From contig CAVPZG010000006.1 in the NCBI GenBank assembly GCA_963710205.1, positions 62,001 through 126,000 of the forward strand: a stretch of 64,000 nucleotides of DNA. The letters run 5' to 3'. Numbering within the stretch: position 1 is the first letter of the stretch; each line of letters begins with the position of its first letter. The DNA comes from Pacificimonas sp963710205 (lineage in GTDB: Bacteria > Pseudomonadota > Alphaproteobacteria > Sphingomonadales > Sphingomonadaceae). A program made the position numbers and the translations under genes. The notes beneath the pieces were generated by a model. That model was not told the origin of the DNA. It was given only the letters and a program-made list of their open reading frames with translations, and made no database searches. Positions 41,883 to 50,957 of the stretch are shown here, piece by piece.

Positions 41883-42872
41883 TCACTCCAGCAGTTCAAA
41901 TTTCATCAGCAAAGTGCGCTGCAACGGGCTGAAATTGTCGTCGCTGACGATGTAGAGGAAAGTGCGATCGCCTTCGACCCGCACGGCGAGGCCCTCCATA
42001 TTGTCCACGGTCAGCGGCGGACGGAGTTCGGCGATGAGGTGCAGGACCGCCGGTGGCTGATCCCAGCCGCTGATAGGCGAAGAGAACAGCCGTGCGCCGA
42101 CGCCCTGAAGCGGCGAGTAGGAGCGCGCCAGAATGAGCAAAAGGTCATCTGCGAAATCGGCGTCGGTTGGCTTGTAGGGCTCCGCAATGGACAGGCCGTG
42201 CGCGCCTGCCAGTGCGAAATCGTCATTCGTCCGATAGGAACGCGCGACCACAAGCCCCTTATCGTCGCGCAGGTCTTCGGACATGAAGATCACGCGCCCC
42301 GGGTCCCCTGCTGTTTTCTGCGACCGGGAGGCGATGGCCTCAAGCCCGCCATTTTCAGGCATCTTCGGGAAATCGTTCAGCCAGTTGCTGTCCGCCTTCT
42401 CGTTTCCCCTTGGCGCACCTGTCCGGTCGAGCGCGAAAGACGATATGCGGTGCTGCCTTTCAAACGAGATGAGGATCTCATTATCGCCGAACAGCGTCAC
42501 GCCTTCCGCATCGGCGTTCGCCTTTCCCGCCAGCGGCTTCCCGTCGGTGCCATTGAGTGGACCGAACCTGACCTCGCCAATGCCCGCGAGACGCATGTCG
42601 CGTTCAAGAGGTACTATCTGCATCCAGTTGCCCTGATCTGACACCGCCAGCAGCCGTCCATGGTCAGGCTGCCACCGCAACCCCGAAAGTCCGCCGAAGC
42701 GCGCGTCGTCCGACCTGAGCACCAGTCCGCCCATGTAGCGAAGGTTGCCGACGGTTTGCTGAGCGGGATCGGCGGGGTTGAGGGCAACCGGTTCCGCAGT
42801 GATGGTGATGGTCGCGCTGACCCCTGCCGTCTTCGCAGGAACGAGGCCCGTGCAGGCGCTTGCCGCGAACAA
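41883..42872 (-). CDS. esterase-like (phytase-like domain) lipoprotein
   Basis: An exported protein with the esterase-like activity of phytase domain (PF13449 type): GGLSGLRWQPDHGRLLAVSDQG near the start, DAEGVTLF, NGGLEAIAS and VDNMEGLAV are the recurring acidic repeats of this beta-propeller. The mature part starts after a lipobox (FAASACTG). The only standard start, TTG at 42872, falls inside the signal peptide and leaves it truncated. In the same frame an ATC at 42920 follows CAGGAGA by 7 bases and would give a complete signal sequence (RSILYRAILYPAAAALFAASAC). True 5' end uncertain. Confidence 0.78.
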   Translation of the reverse strand: MFAASACTGLVPAKTAGVSATITITAEPVALNPADPAQQTVGNLRYMGGLVLRSDDARFGGLSGLRWQPDHGRLLAVSDQGNWMQIVPLERDMRLAGIGEVRFGPLNGTDGKPLAGKANADAEGVTLFGDNEILISFERQHRISSFALDRTGAPRGNEKADSNWLNDFPKMPENGGLEAIASRSQKTAGDPGRVIFMSEDLRDDKGLVVARSYRTNDDFALAGAHGLSIAEPYKPTDADFADDLLLILARSYSPLQGVGARLFSSPISGWDQPPAVLHLIAELRPPLTVDNMEGLAVRVEGDRTFLYIVSDDNFSPLQRTLLMKFELLE

Positions 42873-42948
42873 TGCGGCCGCGGCCGGGTAGAGGATGGCG
42901 CGGTAGAGGATCGAGCGGATGGCGGGTCTCCTGTAGCATGGGCTCGCT

Positions 42949-44769
42949 ATGTCCGTTATGCGATCCCCCGTGACATTACGCGATCCCCGGACGATTTTGA
43001 AACAGACCTTTGGCTATGAGGCTTTCCGGCCTCTGCAGGGGGAGATCATCGACGCCGTCACCGCCGGAGAGGACCGACTGGCGATCATGCCGACGGGGGC
43101 GGGAAAGTCGCTCTGCTATCAGATTCCGGCCATGGCGCGGGCGGGGACGGGGCTGGTGATCTCGCCGCTGGTCGCGCTGATGCACGATCAGGTGCGGGCA
43201 CTGCGTGCCGCCGGGGTCAATTGCGCGGCGCTGACCGCGGATACGCCGGGCGAGGAGCGTTCGCGTGCGTTTGCGGGGCTGGACGATGGCTCGCTCGACC
43301 TGCTGTATGTCGCGCCAGAGCGGGCGACGGTGCCGATGTTTCAGGAGCGGCTGCGAGAGGCGCGCCTGTCGCTGATCGCCATCGACGAGGCGCATTGTGT
43401 CAGCGAGTGGGGGCATGATTTCCGGCCGGATTACCGGCAGCTGCGCGGGCTGGCCGACCAGTTTCCGGGGGTGCCGCGTATCGGCCTGACGGCGACGGCG
43501 GATTCGCTGACGCAGGCCGACATCGCGCAGCAGCTTGGCATTGCTGCGGACAAGGTCGTCGTGGCCGGATTCGACCGGCCCAACATCACCTATCATGTGC
43601 GCAATGGTGCCAGCCGCACACATCAGCTGCTGGACTGGCTGGACGGGCGGCGGGACCGGTCCGGCATCGTCTATGCGCCAACGCGAGCGAAGGTTGACGC
43701 CCTGACGGCGCAGCTTCGGAAGCATGGCATTGAGGCGCGCGCCTATCATGCGGGACTGGACCATCTGGAGCGGCGCGAAAATCAGGAGGCGTTCGTGCGA
43801 AGCGACAGGCTGGTCGTCGTCGCCACCATCGCCTTTGGCATGGGCATCGACAAGCCGGACGTCCGCTTCGTGGCGCATATGGCGCTGCCGAAATCCATCG
43901 AGGCCTATTATCAGGAGACGGGGCGCGCCGGTCGTGACGGTGCCCCCGCCGAGGCGATCATGTGGTGGGGCGCGGCGGATATCGCGCGGGCGCGCTCTCA
44001 ACTGGCCGAGAATGTCAGCGAAGAAAAACGCCGTGTGGACGAGGGGAAACTGGCGGCGCTGTCGGCCTTCGCCGCCTCGACCCGCTGCCGCCGCATCGCG
44101 CTCCTCACTTATTTTGGCGAGCCCGAGCCGGAGCCGTGCGGGAATTGCGACAACTGCCTGAACCCGCCTGCGCTGACCGACGTTACGGAGGATGCGATCA
44201 AGCTGCTGTCGGGCGTTTACCGCACCGGCCAGCGATACGGCCTGGGCCATGTCGCCGACGTGCTGGCGGGCGTGGCGAACGACCGGGCGGTGCAACTGGG
44301 TCATGACCAGTTGGGCGTGTTCGCACTGACCCCCGACAAGGGCGCGCGCGACTGGAAGCCCATTCAGCAGCAACTGGTCGCCGAAGACGCGCTGCGCGTC
44401 GATCCGCAATATGGCGGGATCATGTTCGGTCCCAATGCGCGCGCGGTCCTGAAAGGCGAAAGGACTGTCGAGATCGGGCCGCAGCCGCCGGCGCGCCGGC
44501 GGACGCGCAATCGGGCGCGCGGGCAGCCGGCGGGGACACCGGCAAATGCGGCCGACGATGCGCTGTTCGAAATTCTGCGCGAAACCCGCAAGGCCCTGGC
44601 CGAGGAGCAGGGCGTGCCCGCCTATGTCATTTTTCACGACGCCACGCTGCGCGAAATGGCGGCGGTGCGGCCTGCGGACCTGGACGCGATGGGCCGGGTC
44701 AGCGGCGTGGGGGCGGCGAAACTGGAAAGATACGGAGACGCTTTTCTGGAGGCGATCCGGAAATCCTGA
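42949..44769 (+). CDS. recQ: ATP-dependent DNA helicase RecQ
   Basis: 3'-5' DNA helicase for recombination and fork repair. The 606-residue protein has Walker A MPTGAGKS, the DEAH box in AIDEAHCVSEWGHDFRPDY, helicase C-terminal motifs GRAGRDGAPA and QETGR, the RQC zinc cysteines (CGNCDNC with an upstream Cys) and a C-terminal HRDC domain (about 530-606). The start at ATG 42949 overlaps the leader of the divergent esterase-like gene. Confidence 0.96.
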   Translation: MSVMRSPVTLRDPRTILKQTFGYEAFRPLQGEIIDAVTAGEDRLAIMPTGAGKSLCYQIPAMARAGTGLVISPLVALMHDQVRALRAAGVNCAALTADTPGEERSRAFAGLDDGSLDLLYVAPERATVPMFQERLREARLSLIAIDEAHCVSEWGHDFRPDYRQLRGLADQFPGVPRIGLTATADSLTQADIAQQLGIAADKVVVAGFDRPNITYHVRNGASRTHQLLDWLDGRRDRSGIVYAPTRAKVDALTAQLRKHGIEARAYHAGLDHLERRENQEAFVRSDRLVVVATIAFGMGIDKPDVRFVAHMALPKSIEAYYQETGRAGRDGAPAEAIMWWGAADIARARSQLAENVSEEKRRVDEGKLAALSAFAASTRCRRIALLTYFGEPEPEPCGNCDNCLNPPALTDVTEDAIKLLSGVYRTGQRYGLGHVADVLAGVANDRAVQLGHDQLGVFALTPDKGARDWKPIQQQLVAEDALRVDPQYGGIMFGPNARAVLKGERTVEIGPQPPARRRTRNRARGQPAGTPANAADDALFEILRETRKALAEEQGVPAYVIFHDATLREMAAVRPADLDAMGRVSGVGAAKLERYGDAFLEAIRKS

Positions 44770-44778
44770 TGTTGCCGG

Positions 44779-46509
44779 CTATGCCGCGACCGCCAGCGGC
44801 TGGATTTCGCCTGACAGGTACAGCGCCCGGGCTTTCGACCGGCTGAGCTTCCCGCTACTTGTGCGCGGCAAAGTCCGTGGCGGGACGAGTTCGACGACGC
44901 AGTTCATGCCGGTCAGGGTCTTGATGCGGGTCTTTATCGCATCGACGAGGGCTGCGCGCTCTTCCTCATCGCTGGTGCGGCACTGGACGAGAACAGCCGG
45001 ACTTTCCTCACCGTCCGGAGTGGTGACGGCAAAGGCGGCGATGTCGCCGGATTTGAAGCCGGGCAGCTGTTCGATCGCCCATTCTATGTCCTGCGGCCAG
45101 TGGTTCTTGCCGTTGACGATGATCATGTCCTTGGCGCGGCCGACGATATAGATGGCCCCGTCCTTGAGGTAGCCCATGTCGCCGGTATCGAGCCAGCCGT
45201 CCTTGAGGCAGGCCTCAGTGGCCTCGGCGTCGCGGAAATAGCCGGTCATGATGCTGGGGCCGCGAGTGAGAACGCGGCCGATGGCGCGGTCCGGGAGGAC
45301 ATTGTCATCCTCGTCGCGAATCTCGATTTCCATATCGGGAAGGGCAATGCCGCAATTGACGATCTTGCGCGTCCGCTTTTCGCCCGCGGTAACTTCGCCG
45401 CCGGAAAGCAGGCGTTCGTCGACCTCGTCGATTTCGATGCCGGTGCCGGGTTTCGCCATGGTGACGGCCAGCGTCGCCTCGGCAAGGCCGTAGCTGGGCA
45501 TGAACGCGCATTTGTCGAAACCGGCGGGAGCGAAGGTTTCCGCGAAATGCTGCATGACGCCGGGGCGGATCATGTCGGCGCCGTTGCCGGCGACGCGCCA
45601 GCGGGAAAGGTCGAACTTCGCGCCCACATCGGTCTGGCTGGAGACGCGCCGGGCACAGATGTCATAGCCGAATGTGGGCGAATAGCTGAGCGCCGTGCCG
45701 GCGTGGCGACTGATCAGGGTCAGCCAGCTGAGCGGTCGGCGGGCGAAATCCTCGGTGGCCAGATAGTCGGCACTGACCTGATTCGCGATGGGGCTGAGGA
45801 GGCATCCGACGAGGCCCATGTCGTGATAGAAGGGCAGCCAGGAAATCACGCGGTCTTCCGGCGTCAGGCCGACACTGACGCTATGGCCGTTCAGGTTGGC
45901 GAGGAGCGCGCGGTGCGTCACCTCGACCCCGTGCGGGAAGCGGGTCGAGCCGCTGGAATATTGCAGATAGGCGATGTCGTCGGGACTGGCCTGGTGCAGC
46001 GGCGCGTCGGGCGACGGCTTTGCGGCAAAAGCGGTCCAGCCGAGCGTGTCTATTTCCCCCAGCGGCTTCGCGGCCTCGGCCACGAATTCGGTGAGGCCGT
46101 CAGGGGCGATGGCCAGCATGGGATCGCTGGACGACAGCTGGTTGCGGATCTGTTCGACATAGCCCTCTCGCCCGCCAAAGCTGGTGGGAAGTGGCAGCGG
46201 CACGGGAAGAACGCCTGCCAGCGCACAGCCGAAAAAGGCAGCGACGAATTCCGGGCTGGTCTCGGCGATCAGCGCCACACGGTCGCCGGGTTTCGCGCCC
46301 ATGGCAATGAGGCGCCGGGCATTTGCCTCGCTGGCCGATTTCAGGTCGACATAGGTCTGCACACGGGGGTTTGCGGCGCGCGCATCGAAGAAATTCAGGC
46401 CGCAGGCACTGGTGGCGGCATAGTCGAGCGCCTCGCGCAGCGTGCCGAAGTCGGACAGGCGGCGGGGCACGCCGCTGCGTGTCGGGGTGGGGACGGGGGC
46501 GTCGCTCAT
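44779..46509 (-). CDS. fatty acyl-AMP ligase
   Basis: A 576-residue adenylating enzyme of the FAAL group, which activates fatty acids as acyl-AMP for transfer to acyl carrier proteins instead of CoA. Core motif A3 is SSGSTRFPHGVEVTH, with His where many relatives have Lys; A5-like YGLAEATLAVT and A8-like LDTGDMGYLKDG are present. The GRAKDMIIVNGKNHWPQDIE block and TSSGKLSRSKARALYL tail are FAAL-typical. No polyketide synthase or carrier protein gene is adjacent. ATG at 46509 is used; upstream codons are unlike the family. Confidence 0.9.
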   Translation of the reverse strand: MSDAPVPTPTRSGVPRRLSDFGTLREALDYAATSACGLNFFDARAANPRVQTYVDLKSASEANARRLIAMGAKPGDRVALIAETSPEFVAAFFGCALAGVLPVPLPLPTSFGGREGYVEQIRNQLSSSDPMLAIAPDGLTEFVAEAAKPLGEIDTLGWTAFAAKPSPDAPLHQASPDDIAYLQYSSGSTRFPHGVEVTHRALLANLNGHSVSVGLTPEDRVISWLPFYHDMGLVGCLLSPIANQVSADYLATEDFARRPLSWLTLISRHAGTALSYSPTFGYDICARRVSSQTDVGAKFDLSRWRVAGNGADMIRPGVMQHFAETFAPAGFDKCAFMPSYGLAEATLAVTMAKPGTGIEIDEVDERLLSGGEVTAGEKRTRKIVNCGIALPDMEIEIRDEDDNVLPDRAIGRVLTRGPSIMTGYFRDAEATEACLKDGWLDTGDMGYLKDGAIYIVGRAKDMIIVNGKNHWPQDIEWAIEQLPGFKSGDIAAFAVTTPDGEESPAVLVQCRTSDEEERAALVDAIKTRIKTLTGMNCVVELVPPRTLPRTSSGKLSRSKARALYLSGEIQPLAVAA

Positions 46510-46688
46510 TCTGGCGTTGTCATGACAAGTGCCTGAGCTGGCTGCGGAAACATCCGTTTCGTCACTCACAATCCTCACGCGTGATACCCTTTAGCAGACT
46601 GCCTGTTACACAAAACTTCCATGAAGCCAAAGGGGCGTCGCACTGCGGGGCGTTCAAAGTTCGGCGCGCTTGTGGCAGCATTGCGGCC

Positions 46689-47276
46689 ATGAGCTTTGGC
46701 AAGCCCCCCGGAAAAGCGCGGACGCCGCGCGATTTCAGCAAGCCGCGGGCGCGGCGCACGCTGGATCAGGACGGGCTGCGCGCGCTCGCGATCCGCTATG
46801 TGGAACGCTACGCGACCACGCGGGCGAAACTGCTGACCTACATGGGCCGGAAGTTGAGGGAGCGCGACTGGACCGGCGAGCGCCCCGCAGATCCGGAGGC
46901 CATCGCGGACCGGTTCGTGGAGCTGGGCTATGTCGACGACCGGATTTACGGCGAAGCGAAGGCGCGCAGCCTGTCGGTGCGGGGATATGGCGCGATGCGG
47001 GTCGAGGGCGCGCTGCGGCAGGCGGGTGTGGACGAGGACCTGCGCGACGAAATCCGCGGGACGCTGGACGCGCAGAGGTCGCTGCTCGCCTATGCGCAGC
47101 GGCGGCGTTTCGGGCCCTATGCGCGGGACGAGCCTGATGCCGACAGGATTCGCAAACAGTTCGCGGCCTGCATGCGGGCGGGTCATGAAGCCGGGCTTGT
47201 GAAGCGGCTGATGGCGGCGCGCGACGCCGGAGCGCTGGAACGCGAATGGGCGGCGGAGGAGGATTTGCTAGACTGA
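46689..47276 (+). CDS. recX: regulatory protein RecX
   Basis: Inhibitor of RecA filament extension. The 195-residue protein has three helical repeats of RecX type: LDQDGLRALAIRYVERYATTRAKLLTYM, IADRFVELGYVDDRIYGEAKARSL and the C-terminal MRAGHEAGLVKRLMAA. ATG at 46689 is used, as upstream codons are antisense to the acyl-AMP ligase promoter region. Its last 9 bases overlap the convergent cfa gene. RecA is not in the window. Confidence 0.88.
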   Translation: MSFGKPPGKARTPRDFSKPRARRTLDQDGLRALAIRYVERYATTRAKLLTYMGRKLRERDWTGERPADPEAIADRFVELGYVDDRIYGEAKARSLSVRGYGAMRVEGALRQAGVDEDLRDEIRGTLDAQRSLLAYAQRRRFGPYARDEPDADRIRKQFAACMRAGHEAGLVKRLMAARDAGALEREWAAEEDLLD

Positions 47277-48509
47277 GCGGGCATCCCCCTCGACCAGGCG
47301 CTTTTCGTCCTCGAACAGATAGTCTCTGGTCAAAGGCAGGGCGTGGCGGTCCCTGATATATTGCAGCTGGTAGTTCGCCATCCCGCCAAAGCGGAACGCG
47401 ACTTCCGATCCGGCCAGATAAAGCTGCCACATCCGGAAAAAGCGTTCGTCATAAAGCCTGACGATGTCATCCTTCGCTAGCGCCACGCGGTCGTACCAGG
47501 CATGCAGGGTTTTGGCATAGTGCAGCCGCAGGGTTTCGCAGTCCGCGACCACCAGCTTTTCGCGCTCGCTGGCGCTGACGATCTCTGAGAGGGCGGGGAT
47601 GTAGCCGCCGGGGAAGATGTATTTCGATGTGAAGGCATCGGTCGTTCCCGGCCCGCCCATCCGCCCGATGGTGTGCAGCAGCATGACGCCATCCGCGGCC
47701 AGCAGGCTCCGGCATTTCCGGAAGAAGGTGCGGTAATGCGGCGGGCCCACATGTTCGAACATGCCGACGCTGACGATACGGTCGAACCGCCCCTCCAGAT
47801 CGCGATAGTCGATCAGCCGGAAGCGGACCCGGTCCTGCAGTCCGGCTTCCGCGGCGCGGCGCTGGGCGACCTTCAGCTGTTCTTCCGACAGGGTGATGCC
47901 CGTCACATCGACGTCGAAAGTCTGAGCCAGATAGAGCGCCATGCCGCCCCAGCCGCAGCCGATGTCGAGCACCTTCTGTCCCGCCGACAGTGCGAGTTTC
48001 GCGGCGATGTGCTGCTTTTTCGCCAGCTGCGCCTCGTCCAGGGTCATGTCGGGCCGGGCGTAATAGGCGCAGCTATACTGCCAGTCCTCGTCAAGGAAGA
48101 GCGCGTAAAGCTGATCCGACAGGTCATAATGATGCGCAACATTGCGGCGGGACCGCCGCCGCCAGTTCAGCCGGTCGACCTTTGTGGCGACGCGCTTGAG
48201 GCCGGCGAGCGGGCTTTTCCCCTCAAGCGTGTGACCGCTGCCAAAGCTGACATTCTTCTTGATGAGAAACAGAAATTCGCGAAGGTCGCCGCCCTCTATG
48301 CTGATGCGCCCGTCCATCCAGGCCTCGCCAAAGCCGAGCCGGATGTTGCGGGTGATGGCGCGCGCGGCGCCGTCGTCGTTCAGCCTGAGCGTCATCCTGC
48401 CAAAATCCGGATCGGGGGTGCCGAACATGCGACGCGTGCCGTCGGCTTCGATCAGTTCCACCTCGCCGCGCTTCACGAGCCGGTTCAGCAGTTTGACAAG
48501 AAGCCACAT
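47268..48509 (-). CDS. cfa: cyclopropane-fatty-acyl-phospholipid synthase
   Basis: Adds a SAM-derived methylene across double bonds of membrane phospholipid acyl chains. The 413-residue product has an N-terminal lipid-binding region and a C-terminal methyltransferase domain. SAM-binding motif I is VLDIGCGWGGMALYLAQ, and EHVGPPHYRTFF, the HTIGRMG segment and FPGGYIPALSEI are family features. It is convergent with recX and divergent from the DUF427 gene with 50 bases between. Confidence 0.95.
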   Translation of the reverse strand: MWLLVKLLNRLVKRGEVELIEADGTRRMFGTPDPDFGRMTLRLNDDGAARAITRNIRLGFGEAWMDGRISIEGGDLREFLFLIKKNVSFGSGHTLEGKSPLAGLKRVATKVDRLNWRRRSRRNVAHHYDLSDQLYALFLDEDWQYSCAYYARPDMTLDEAQLAKKQHIAAKLALSAGQKVLDIGCGWGGMALYLAQTFDVDVTGITLSEEQLKVAQRRAAEAGLQDRVRFRLIDYRDLEGRFDRIVSVGMFEHVGPPHYRTFFRKCRSLLAADGVMLLHTIGRMGGPGTTDAFTSKYIFPGGYIPALSEIVSASEREKLVVADCETLRLHYAKTLHAWYDRVALAKDDIVRLYDERFFRMWQLYLAGSEVAFRFGGMANYQLQYIRDRHALPLTRDYLFEDEKRLVEGDARSV

Positions 48510-48558
48510 AGAAAATCCTCCAATTTTGCGTTTATGTCGCCGGGACGGGAGACAGACG

Positions 48559-49062
48559 ATGCATCCGAGGCCATATCCGACCAGGGCAGGACAGGAAAGC
48601 GTCTGGGACTATCCGCGTCCGGCCGTCTGCGAGCGGGTCAGCCGCCATATCCGTATCCTGTTCGGAGGCCGGGAGATCGCGGATACCAACAGCGCCGTCC
48701 GCGTCCTGGAAACCAGTCATCCGCCAACCTACTACCTGCCCGAATCGGCATTCGAAACCGGCATTCTGGAGCCCGCGCCCGGACGTTCGCTTTGCGAATG
48801 GAAGGGCCAGGCGCATTATTACGACATCGTCGCGGGCGATCGGCGCGCCGAACGCGCGGCCTGGGGCTATCGTGCGCCCACACGTGCCTTTTCCGCGCTG
48901 AAGGATCATGTCGCCGTCTATCCGGGGATGATGGATGCGTGCTATCTGGATGGAGAATTGGTCATGCCCCAGGAGGGCGGTTTCTACGGCGGCTGGATTA
49001 CCAGCCATGTTGCCGGACCATTCAAGGGCGACCCCCGCTATCCGGGGACGAATTTCTGGTAA
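48559..49062 (+). CDS. DUF427 family protein
   Basis: A 167-residue protein with the DUF427 pattern. It shows RHIRILFGGREIADTNSAVRVLET, PPTYYLPESAF, RSLCEWKGQAHYYDI and a C-terminal VYPGMMDACYLDGE followed by GGFYGGWITSHVAGPFKG. The family forms small beta-barrel proteins of unknown function. ATG at 48559 has GGGAG eight bases upstream. It is followed after ten bases by an RlpA-like gene. Confidence 0.85.
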   Translation: MHPRPYPTRAGQESVWDYPRPAVCERVSRHIRILFGGREIADTNSAVRVLETSHPPTYYLPESAFETGILEPAPGRSLCEWKGQAHYYDIVAGDRRAERAAWGYRAPTRAFSALKDHVAVYPGMMDACYLDGELVMPQEGGFYGGWITSHVAGPFKGDPRYPGTNFW

Positions 49063-49071
49063 GGACGTAAT

Positions 49072-49713
49072 TTGGACATGGGTATCAAGGACGAAATTGG
49101 GGATGTGCTTCCCAGTCGGTCTGCCCGGTTGCAGGCGTTCATATCCCTCAAACTGGAAAACACCGTGCTGAGGAGCGCGCTGGGTCTGGCGATCGTGGCG
49201 CTGGGCTTAACCGGTGTTGCGGCCGTTGGCAGCCCCTCCGCTGATCCGGCCGTCATTGGCGAAAGCCGCGCGGGTGTCGAACTGGTGCTGCCGCCGATGC
49301 AGCAGGTCAGCTATGAGCCCGATGCGATTATCGACCTGCCGGAAACGCCCGAGATTGCCGCCGAAGCGGCAGCCGACGCGATGGCCGCGGCTGAAGACGC
49401 CCTGGCCGCTGTCGCCGAGGAACTCGAAATTGGCAATGCCAGCTATTATGGCGACCGGTTCGCGGGCCGGAAGACAGCCAATGGCGAAATATTCGATCCG
49501 AAACTCCTGACGGCGGCTCATCCTACACTTCCCATGGGAAGCAAGGTCCGCGTGACCCATGAGGGGTCGGGTGAAACGGTGATTGTCCGGATCAACGATC
49601 GCGGCCCGTTTCATGGCAAGCGCGTCATCGACCTGTCGAAGGCCGCAGCGAAGCAGCTCGGCATGATGCGGACCGGAACCGCGCGGGTGAAACTGGAACT
49701 GCTGAAAAGCTAG
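49072..49713 (+). CDS. RlpA-like septal ring lytic transglycosylase family protein
   Basis: A 213-residue protein. An N-terminal hydrophobic segment (SALGLAIVALGLTGVAAVG) serves as signal or anchor, an Ala/Glu-rich linker follows, then a double-psi beta-barrel domain (about 118-213). Typical RlpA blocks are GNASYYGDRFAGRKTANGEIFD, LTAAHPTLPMGSKVRVT and VRINDRGPFHGKRVIDLSKAAA. There is no SPOR domain. Either TTG at 49072 (AAGGA six bases upstream) or ATG at 49078 starts translation. The 3' end overlaps the convergent rlmN stop by four bases. Confidence 0.87.
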   Translation: MDMGIKDEIGDVLPSRSARLQAFISLKLENTVLRSALGLAIVALGLTGVAAVGSPSADPAVIGESRAGVELVLPPMQQVSYEPDAIIDLPETPEIAAEAAADAMAAAEDALAAVAEELEIGNASYYGDRFAGRKTANGEIFDPKLLTAAHPTLPMGSKVRVTHEGSGETVIVRINDRGPFHGKRVIDLSKAAAKQLGMMRTGTARVKLELLKS

Positions 49714-50916
49714 GCGGCGGCTTCGGCGTCCCGCCGGTCGCGGTCCGCACGGCTCATCTTTTCGCTCGCCGTCTTCAGCTGTCCGCAGGCCGCCATGATG
49801 TCCTTGCCGCGCGGTGTACGCACCGGCGCGCTGATCCCGGCGTCGAAGACGATTTTTGAAAACGACTTGATGCGCTCAGGTGCCGAGCAGACATAGTCGC
49901 TGCCCGGCCACGGATTGAACGGGAATCAGATTCACCTTCGCGGGCAAGTCGTGCATCTTGAGGAGGCGCACCAGCGTGCGCGCATCCTCATCACTGTCAT
50001 TGACGTCCTTCAGCATCACATATTCGAACGTGATGCGCCGCGCATTGGACGCGCCCGGATAGGCGGCGCAGGCGGCGAGCAGCTCCTCGATGCCGTACTT
50101 GCGGTTAAGGGGCACGATCTCGTCGCGCACGGCCTTGCTGACGGCATGCAGCGAAACGGCCAGATTGACGCCGATTTCCGCGCCGCAGCGTTCCATCATC
50201 GGCACCACGCCCGAGGTCGACAGCGTGATCCGGCGGCGGGACAGCCCCATGCCGGTTTCGTCCATGACGACGTTCAGCGCCTGCTTCACATTCTCGAAAT
50301 TATAAAGGGGTTCGCCCATGCCCATCATGACGATGTTGGTCAGCATCCGCGACGCGCCCGTCAGGTCTTCACCCGGCAGCGGCCATTCGCCCAGGGCGTC
50401 GCGTGCCAGCAAAATCTGTCCGGTGACCTCCCCCGCCGTCAGATTGCGGACGAGCTTCATCGTCCCCGTATGACAGAATTTGCAATTGAGGGTGCAGCCG
50501 ACCTGGCTCGACACACACAGGGTGCCCCGGTCGGAATCCGGTATGAACACCATTTCATATTCATGGCCGTCGTCGGTTTTCAGCAGCCATTTGCGCGTAC
50601 CGTCCTCGCTGACCAGCGCCTCGGTCACATCGGGACGGCCAATGATGAACTTCTCCGCCAGCAGCGTGCGATGTGCCTTGGCGATATCGGTCATCGCCCC
50701 GAAATCCGTTTCGCCGCGCAGATACATCCACTGCCACAGCTGCTTCGCGCGCAGTTTGGCCTGCCTTTCGTCGAGACCGGCACCCGCAAGCGCCGATTGC
50801 AACTGCGCCTTTGTGAGCCCGGTAATGTCCAGCCGTCCGTCCTCGCGATCGGGAATGTCGCGCGGGACGGGAACAGGGCTGTTGGCCCCGGCGATGGACA
50901 TGGCGGCGGTGTGCAT
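49710..50916 (-). pseudogene. rlmN: 23S rRNA (adenine-C2) methyltransferase RlmN, frameshifted
   Basis: Radical SAM enzyme that methylates A2503 of 23S rRNA and A37 of some tRNAs. From ATG at 50916 the frame is intact through the radical SAM motif CTLNCKFC and MGMGEPLYN to KVNLIPV, then stops at about 49876. An extra G (complement of 49920) breaks it. In the next frame the family continuation reads FNPWPGSDYVCSAPERIKSF, then PVRTPRGKDIMAACGQL, which includes the catalytic methyl-accepting cysteine, and ends at 49710. Joined, it is about 401 residues, the normal length. As written, the product lacks a required catalytic cysteine. Confidence 0.88.
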
Positions 50917-50957
50917 CGCAGCAACCTAGGCGTTCGACGTGGCGATTTGAAGGCGGA

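Noticed and set aside
41791..41928. Short open frame after tadC (MTSYFKSAIGKLRERRKK)
   Set aside because: It overlaps the end of the esterase-like gene on the other strand, has no good ribosome-binding site and does not resemble a pilin.
42976..44637. Very long minus-strand open frame opposite recQ
   Set aside because: The composition is typical of an antisense shadow in GC-rich DNA, with no recognisable domain; recQ on the plus strand is complete.
45100..46536. Long plus-strand open frame opposite the acyl-AMP ligase
   Set aside because: Antisense shadow of a clear FAAL gene; low-complexity Gly/Ala/Asp-rich translation.
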